Positions 48,537 through 52,852 of a stretch of DNA of 52,852 nt are shown here, piece after piece. A program made the position numbers and the translations under genes. Numbering within the stretch: position 1 is the first letter of the stretch; each line of letters opens with the position of its first letter. Below the pieces are notes generated by a model. It was given only the letters and a program-made list of their open reading frames with translations, was not told the DNA's origin and ran no database searches. Source of the DNA: Gp7-AA10 sp035636095 (GTDB lineage: Bacteria; Acidobacteriota; Thermoanaerobaculia; Gp7-AA8); assembly GCA_035636095.1 (NCBI GenBank), contig DASPZU010000107.1, forward strand, positions 1 through 52,852, in the 5' to 3' direction.

Positions 48537-50054
48537 ATGGCGAGACGCCTCGCGGCGGTCGCGTTTTTCATCCTCGTCGCGGGCGCAGCAATCGGTCCGA
48601 TCCGCAGCTACGACTTTTTCTGGCACCTGGCGACCGGCCGGTGGATCGTCGAGCATGGCGCCCTTCCCGTCTACGACCCATTGACGCTGGCCGCGGCGCA
48701 CGTTCCGTGGATCAACGGCGAATGGCTGTGGGAAGTGGTGACCTTTGGAGTCGAGTCGCGCGCCGGATTGCGCGGTGTGTCGTATGTCAACGCGCTTTTC
48801 GTCGGCGCGATCTTCGCGATCGCGTTCTGGTTCAGCGCATCCGACATCGGCGGTGCTCTTCTGATCTCCGCGGTCGCATTCCTGGGCGCTTCAGATCGAC
48901 TCGGCGTGCGTCCCGCGGCCGCGGCGGCTTTGTTGATCGTCTGCGCGCTGGCATTGCTGCAATCGCGATTGACGTTGCCGCGCCTTGCGATTGCCTACGC
49001 GATTCTGACAATCATCTGGATCAACACCCATCCGTCGGCGCTGCTCGCGCCAATTCTGGCTGCGGCGACGCTGCTCATCGACACTCGAAGGTGGATTGTC
49101 GTCGCTGCAAGCGCGGTCGCTTTGCTCATCAATCCGTTCGGATGGCGCGCGATCGCCGCGCCACTCGAGTTGACGAAGCTCGTCAGCAGCGGCGAATTCG
49201 TCAACGCCGAGTGGCTGCCGAGCTCGCCATCGCTTTTCCCGTTGCTGTATCTGACAACGGCAATCACGCTCGTGCTTTTTCTCGTCGCGCGAAAAGATCT
49301 GTGGCGATTCGTAATCTTCGTGTTGTTGGCCGGACTCGCGATCCAGCACGTTCGCAATCAGAGTCTGTACTTCGCCGCGTTGCCGCTGCTGCTGATCACG
49401 CCGCGGCTGACGCGAAACGCCAGCATCGTCTGCGCCGTCGCCGCGATTCTCCCGATCGGCTGGGCTTACGCACATTCCGATCATGCCGCCGGCGTCGATG
49501 CCGAGCGCTTCCCGCTGCGCGCGGTCGCGCACCTGCGGCTCCCCGGCAACATCTACAATGTCGACCAGTTCGGCGGCTACCTCGAGTGGGTTTTCTATCC
49601 GCAGCGGCGCGTTTTGACCGACGGCCGCAACGAGCTGTTTCGCGACTTCATCGCTCTCGATGCCCAGGCGCGCCGCGACAGCCGCGTTTGGCACGCTCTG
49701 TTGCAGAAGTACCGTATCGATCTCGCCGTCGACGAATACCAGAGCCAGCACATCGAGGTGGTCGATGTCGCGAGCGGCACCCGGCGCTCGCTGCCGGCCT
49801 CGCTGGTGCGGTACCGGCGCCGCGACTGGGCGCTCATCGCGTTCGACGATGCCGCGATGGTCTTCGCGCGCCGAGCGGCGTTTTCACCACCAGTGCTGGC
49901 GAATCTCGAATATCGCTATCTCGTGCCGGACGATCCACGGATCGGCTATCTCAACGATGACATCCGCAACCGCGCACGTGCGGAAGTCGAGAGAGCAAAG
50001 CGGGAGTTTGGAAATATCGCGGTGGTGCAGAGACTGGAGGAAGGAACGCGTTAG
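48537..50054 (+). CDS. Polytopic membrane protein, glycosyltransferase-like
   Basis: A 505-residue protein with about ten membrane helices and a C-terminal soluble portion of roughly 180 residues. The first loop, SYDFFWHLATGRWIVEHGALPVYDPLTL, carries the WHLxxGxWIxxHG pattern seen in a family of uncharacterised membrane proteins that resemble lipid-linked sugar transferases. The C-terminal part (NIYNVDQFGGYLEWVFYPQRRVLTDGRNELF) would be periplasmic. No catalytic residues can be named with confidence. It starts 16 bp after the lipoprotein gene. Confidence 0.8.
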   Translation: MARRLAAVAFFILVAGAAIGPIRSYDFFWHLATGRWIVEHGALPVYDPLTLAAAHVPWINGEWLWEVVTFGVESRAGLRGVSYVNALFVGAIFAIAFWFSASDIGGALLISAVAFLGASDRLGVRPAAAAALLIVCALALLQSRLTLPRLAIAYAILTIIWINTHPSALLAPILAAATLLIDTRRWIVVAASAVALLINPFGWRAIAAPLELTKLVSSGEFVNAEWLPSSPSLFPLLYLTTAITLVLFLVARKDLWRFVIFVLLAGLAIQHVRNQSLYFAALPLLLITPRLTRNASIVCAVAAILPIGWAYAHSDHAAGVDAERFPLRAVAHLRLPGNIYNVDQFGGYLEWVFYPQRRVLTDGRNELFRDFIALDAQARRDSRVWHALLQKYRIDLAVDEYQSQHIEVVDVASGTRRSLPASLVRYRRRDWALIAFDDAAMVFARRAAFSPPVLANLEYRYLVPDDPRIGYLNDDIRNRARAEVERAKREFGNIAVVQRLEEGTR

Positions 50055-50353
50055 TTGACGACGTCGCAGTCGTCGGGGCTCAGCGGAACTTCTGTCGGCC
50101 AGCGTTGCGCGAGGACGCGCTCGAAGTGCGGCCGGATGACGCGTTCGTAACGCTCTTCGAAGTGCGGATGTAAATCGAGGATCGCCTTGCGCGCGCACTG
50201 CACCAGGCATCGCGCCTCGCGGCAGGTGACCGTCATGTCGGCGCTGATGAGGTTGTGGGTCAGCTCGACGATCATGCGAATCCGGCGCAGTCGGCGGCGC
50301 TCGACAAAGCCTGAGCGCACCTCCAGATTAGGTTCGGCTGCGGATTTCGACAT
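50051..50353 (-). CDS. Conserved hypothetical protein
   Basis: A 100-residue predominantly helical protein with three Cys residues (VTCREARCLVQCARKAILDLHPHFEERYERVIRPHF). No recognisable domain; the CxxxRCxxQC-like spacing might bind a metal. It converges on the membrane-protein gene with a 4-bp overlap and is downstream of the EcsC-like gene on the same strand. Confidence 0.65.
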   Translation of the reverse strand: MSKSAAEPNLEVRSGFVERRRLRRIRMIVELTHNLISADMTVTCREARCLVQCARKAILDLHPHFEERYERVIRPHFERVLAQRWPTEVPLSPDDCDVVN

Positions 50354-50396
50354 GTTGGTCAGGTCGGGAAACGCGGGTCACTGAGGACACATTCCA

Positions 50397-51035
50397 TCAC
50401 GCGTGTTCCCGATCACCGTCGGCCCAAATCTCGTCCGCGACCGCGTCCTCGACTCGGGATTCGTAATAGCGGATGGCCGCTTTTCCCACGGCTCGCACGG
50501 ACATGAAATTGAGCGCGCCACCCGAGAGCGCCCCGACGAATGGGACCACTTTCGCGAGCCGCTCCCGCATGAAACGCGTTCCAATTTTCTCGGCCACAAT
50601 CCCACCCTCGGCGGTCGCCGATTCGAGGACGGTCGCGATTCCCTGTTTTCCAAGTCCGACGCCCGATGCGTACGCCAGGCACGCCATCGCTTCGCCGAAT
50701 CGCTCGCGGTGCGACGGCTCGTGCCCGTAGATCGTCGCGATGCCGACGATGAGCCGGAACTGCTGGAAAATCAGATACGCCAGATCGGCGCCCAGACTAC
50801 CGAGCGCCAGCAGGCCGCTGGGGAGCCCGGTAACTGCTCCGGCGGCGGCACAGCGAATGGCAGTCCGGCGCACCAGCGTCTTGGCCTGATCGGCGCGTTC
50901 GAAATCGGGACTGGTCGACTTGAGCGCGCTGACATCGCGACGAATCTTCTCCGTGTCGATCTCTTCAAAGAGAGAGCGAAAGACCTCCTCGAGCAGCGAG
51001 TCAGCTCGCCTTTTCAGTTGACGGATTTTTCCCAT
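50397..51035 (-). CDS. EcsC-family-like protein
   Basis: A 212-residue protein. The core ALKSTSPDFERADQAKTLVRRTAIRCAAAGAVTGLPSGLLALGSLGADLAYLIFQQFRLIVGIATIYGHEP and the C-terminal FVGALSGGALNFMSVRAVGKAAIRYYESRV resemble EcsC-type proteins, which are membrane-associated and of unknown function. The start overlaps the FmdB-type gene by 35 bp, and the two are probably co-transcribed. Confidence 0.78.
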   Translation of the reverse strand: MGKIRQLKRRADSLLEEVFRSLFEEIDTEKIRRDVSALKSTSPDFERADQAKTLVRRTAIRCAAAGAVTGLPSGLLALGSLGADLAYLIFQQFRLIVGIATIYGHEPSHRERFGEAMACLAYASGVGLGKQGIATVLESATAEGGIVAEKIGTRFMRERLAKVVPFVGALSGGALNFMSVRAVGKAAIRYYESRVEDAVADEIWADGDREHA

Positions 51036-51267
51036 CGCTCTTCGAATCGGTTTTCGACTCGCTCTTCTTTTCGGAAGTCTCTGTTTTCTTCGTTGCGTAG
51101 TCGGTTTTGTAGAAGCCTGAGCCCTTGAACTGGATGGCCGGCGACGAAATCAGCTTGCGCATCTTCGCGCCGCATTTCGGGCAATGCGTGTAGGACGAAT
51201 CCGACATTTTCTGCAGGATTTCCACCCGCTCCTGACACTGCGCGCACTGGTATTCGTACAACGGCAT
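51001..51267 (-). CDS. FmdB-type zinc-ribbon protein
   Basis: An 88-residue protein that begins MPLYEYQCAQCQERVEILQKMSD and continues THCPKCGAKMRKLISSPAIQFKGSGFYKTDY. The two CxxC pairs form the zinc ribbon of the FmdB regulatory family. A Lys/Ser-rich tail follows. The family is widespread, and its precise function is not established. Confidence 0.93.
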   Translation of the reverse strand: MPLYEYQCAQCQERVEILQKMSDSSYTHCPKCGAKMRKLISSPAIQFKGSGFYKTDYATKKTETSEKKSESKTDSKSDGKNPSTEKAS

Positions 51268-51304
51268 GCTCTAACGAACAGCGGACGGCGGAGCGCGATT
51301 CCGC

Positions 51305-51931
51305 TCAGCGCGATGCCGACTGGATGAGGGGAACCAGCTTGGCGTGAGAGTTCTCTTCGGCCGCGAACAGCGTGCCGTCGCGGAAGTAGACGCCGGCGAC
51401 GCCGCGGTCGTTGGTCCGGTAGTACCACGCCTCGATCGTGCAATCGGGACGTTTCGTGCGCGCCGTCCATCCCGGGACCGGTTTGCCGAGGAGGTGGGCG
51501 ACGTCGTGCTGCGACATGCCTTTTTCGAGCGCGAGCAATTTCTGCCGCGACACGGTGAGCCGGTCGAGCGACGCCGCCAGCCCGCGGAGCGCCTCGTCGT
51601 TGCGCGGGTCGTTCGCAAGAACCGCGCGGTAGAAACGAATCGCATCCTGATGCCTGCCGAAAGACGCCAGCTCATGCGCGAAATCGAGTTGCACGCGGCG
51701 ATAGACGTCGCGCGCTCGCGAGTGTTCCGGATTGCGCGCCACGAAGGCAGCCAGCGAATCGGCGTAGATCTGCCTGGTGAGCTGCGTCGAATTCGGTGCG
51801 ACAGCCGCCTTCTTGCGGCTCAGGACGCGAAGCCACTCGGATGCGTGATCGGGAGCGTCATTCGCGCCGCACGATGCGCCGAACAGCGCGAGGATGATCA
51901 ACAGTCGCCGCACTGCACCACAAAGTAGCAC
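51305..51931 (-). CDS. Lipoprotein with TPR-like and BamE/SmpA-like segments
   Basis: A 208-residue lipoprotein. The signal LLIILALFGASC ends in a lipobox. A helical TPR-like part (DSLAAFVARNPEHSRARDVYRRV, AIRFYRAVLANDPRNDEALRGLA) is followed by LEKGMSQHDVAHLLGKPVPGWTARTKRPDCTIEAWYYRTNDRGVAGVYFRDGTLFAAEE, which has the pattern of SmpA/BamE-like domains (G-M-s-x-x-V-x-x-L-G-x-P, then W-Y). It may therefore work at the outer membrane, but identity is inferred. It is divergent from the last gene. Confidence 0.7.
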   Translation of the reverse strand: MLLCGAVRRLLIILALFGASCGANDAPDHASEWLRVLSRKKAAVAPNSTQLTRQIYADSLAAFVARNPEHSRARDVYRRVQLDFAHELASFGRHQDAIRFYRAVLANDPRNDEALRGLAASLDRLTVSRQKLLALEKGMSQHDVAHLLGKPVPGWTARTKRPDCTIEAWYYRTNDRGVAGVYFRDGTLFAAEENSHAKLVPLIQSASR

Positions 51932-51944
51932 ATCATGACTGCGT

Positions 51945-51950
51945 TATAAT
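51945..51950 (+). promoter_or_regulatory. Consensus -10 box of the last gene
   Basis: A perfect TATAAT lies 48 bp upstream of the ATG at 51999, between two divergent genes. No good -35 is present at 16-18 bp, so activator dependence or an atypical -35 is possible. Confidence 0.5.
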
Positions 51951-51998
51951 CGCGACGGCCTTGCCTGCAAGCGTCAAGCTACAGAACTGGGAGGATTT

Positions 51999-52852
51999 AT
52001 GGCGGTGAGGAGCGACGACGTCGCGACCTCGATCGAGTCGCACGTTCGCGAAACGCTCGAGAAACTCGTGGGCGAAATGCGCTCCTCCGTCGACGACATT
52101 CGCGAAGCCGTCGATCAACAACTGAAGGCCGCCGTTCAGAGCATCCAGGCGGACGTCAGCTCCGTCACCTTTCTCCCCCACATCAAGAAGACGATCGCCG
52201 ATCTCGAGAACAGCCTCAAGCCGAAAGAGGCTCCTTCCAAGGCGGATGTTTCGCGCGTCAAGAAGGCGATCCAGTCGGTCGAGCAGGGCAAGTCACAAGT
52301 CGACGTTCTCAACGCACTGCTCGAGCAATCGGTGCAGTTCGGGTCGCGCGCGGCTCTCTTGATCCTTCGCGGCGAAACATTCAGCGGATGGAAAGGAATG
52401 GGCTTCTCGGCGCACGGCGGCAATGACGAAAACGTCAAGCGCTTCAACGCTGCGCCGGGTCTGATTCCGGAGCTCGATCGCGTTCTGAAGTACGAGCACG
52501 TCATCGTCTGGGACGGCAACAACCTTTCGACCCGCCTGGGCGTCAGCGGATCGGTGAGGGCCATTCTGGTTCCGATGGTGATCAAGGACAAAGTCGCCGC
52601 CGCGGTCTACGTCGACGTCACGCAACAAGACCTCGCCAAGTTTGATCCGGGCTCACTCGAGCTTCTCGTTTTTTCAACCGGGCTGCTGATCGATACGATC
52701 GCGATTCGCAAGAAGATCCCCTCGCCGAGTTTGTCCGAGGCCGGCGAAAGCAGCGGAAGTTTCGTCGCACCGCCGCAGCCGAAGGCGGCCGAGACGACGG
52801 TGGCCTTCTCCCAGGAGTTGCCGCCCCTCATGCCGACCCCCACCCCCCCCCC
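51999..52852 (+). CDS. Putative GAF-like domain protein (partial, runs off right edge)
   Basis: At least 284 residues, open to the window edge. It begins MAVRSDDVATSIESHVRETLEKLVGEM after GGGAGGATTT, a good ribosome-binding site. A helical N-terminal part (about 1-95) precedes a GAF-like domain (SQVDVLNALLEQSVQFGSRAALLILRGETFSGWKGMGF, RAILVPMVIKDKVAAAVYVDV). The end is Pro-rich (LPPLMPTPTPPP). The missing C-terminus may carry an output domain. Function unknown. Confidence 0.72.
   Translation, partial: MAVRSDDVATSIESHVRETLEKLVGEMRSSVDDIREAVDQQLKAAVQSIQADVSSVTFLPHIKKTIADLENSLKPKEAPSKADVSRVKKAIQSVEQGKSQVDVLNALLEQSVQFGSRAALLILRGETFSGWKGMGFSAHGGNDENVKRFNAAPGLIPELDRVLKYEHVIVWDGNNLSTRLGVSGSVRAILVPMVIKDKVAAAVYVDVTQQDLAKFDPGSLELLVFSTGLLIDTIAIRKKIPSPSLSEAGESSGSFVAPPQPKAAETTVAFSQELPPLMPTPTPP

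Noticed and set aside
52838..52852. C-rich run at the right edge as a special signal
   Set aside because: It continues the Pro-rich coding tail of the last gene and is cut by the window edge, so nothing can be concluded.

Overview
The window is a stretch of a GC-rich, diderm (Gram-negative-type) bacterial chromosome. An outer-membrane Omp85/TamB gene, lipoprotein signals, type IV pseudopilins and the mix of conserved hypothetical families are what I would expect of an Acidobacteriota-like organism. That placement is an inference from gene content and protein style; I see no rRNA or other decisive marker. Genes are packed tightly, with many 1-4 bp stop/start overlaps. There is no CRISPR array, no rRNA, no tRNA and no complete insertion sequence.

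Positions 1 to about 7937 look like the right-hand part of an integrative element inserted at the 3' end of the tmRNA gene (ssrA, 7937-8291, minus strand). A tyrosine integrase (6771-7856) lies beside ssrA. Inward from it are a PD-(D/E)XK nuclease-like gene of unknown role, a secreted cysteine-containing protein, a small HTH (excisionase-like) protein, a 15-bp perfect hairpin, a membrane-anchored TraD/VirD4-like ATPase, a DNA methyltransferase and a replication-relaxation-type protein that runs off the left edge. The other end of the element is outside the window.

From 8378 the content is chromosomal: DoxX, nadC, a REC-GGDEF diguanylate cyclase, an Hpt protein, a CBM9-like protein, an LVIVD propeller, a PDZ protein, and a histidine kinase/OmpR regulator pair. 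cysK follows, preceded by what looks like a cysteine-sensing attenuator (promoter, short Cys-containing leader peptide, antiterminator and terminator). A convergent MoeB-rhodanese gene, YqeY, and a pyrE-biotin carrier-HMG-CoA lyase-thioesterase run come next. An SPFH/alkaline-phosphatase/TPR fusion, a Fur-type regulator with a 7-1-7 operator plus an FTR1 iron permease, gltX and three pseudopilin-like genes follow.

From 30229 to the right edge lie fabI with DUF5996 and Mpo1-like genes, a 2407-residue TamB-Omp85 fusion (32609-39832) with about seven POTRA-like modules, glycerate kinase divergent from a GH15 glucoamylase, and a HAMP-GGDEF cyclase. A MarR regulator with an operator on its -10 box, enolase, an ATP-grasp ligase, an IMPACT/YigZ protein that seems to start at ATA, and several envelope or hypothetical proteins complete it. 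The last gene, with a GAF-like domain, runs off the right edge.

The items most worth a second look are the TamB-Omp85 fusion, the cysK attenuator, the ssrA-integrated element with its uncharacterised nuclease cargo, the apparently metal-site-defective phosphatase fusion, and two genes that appear to need non-canonical start codons.
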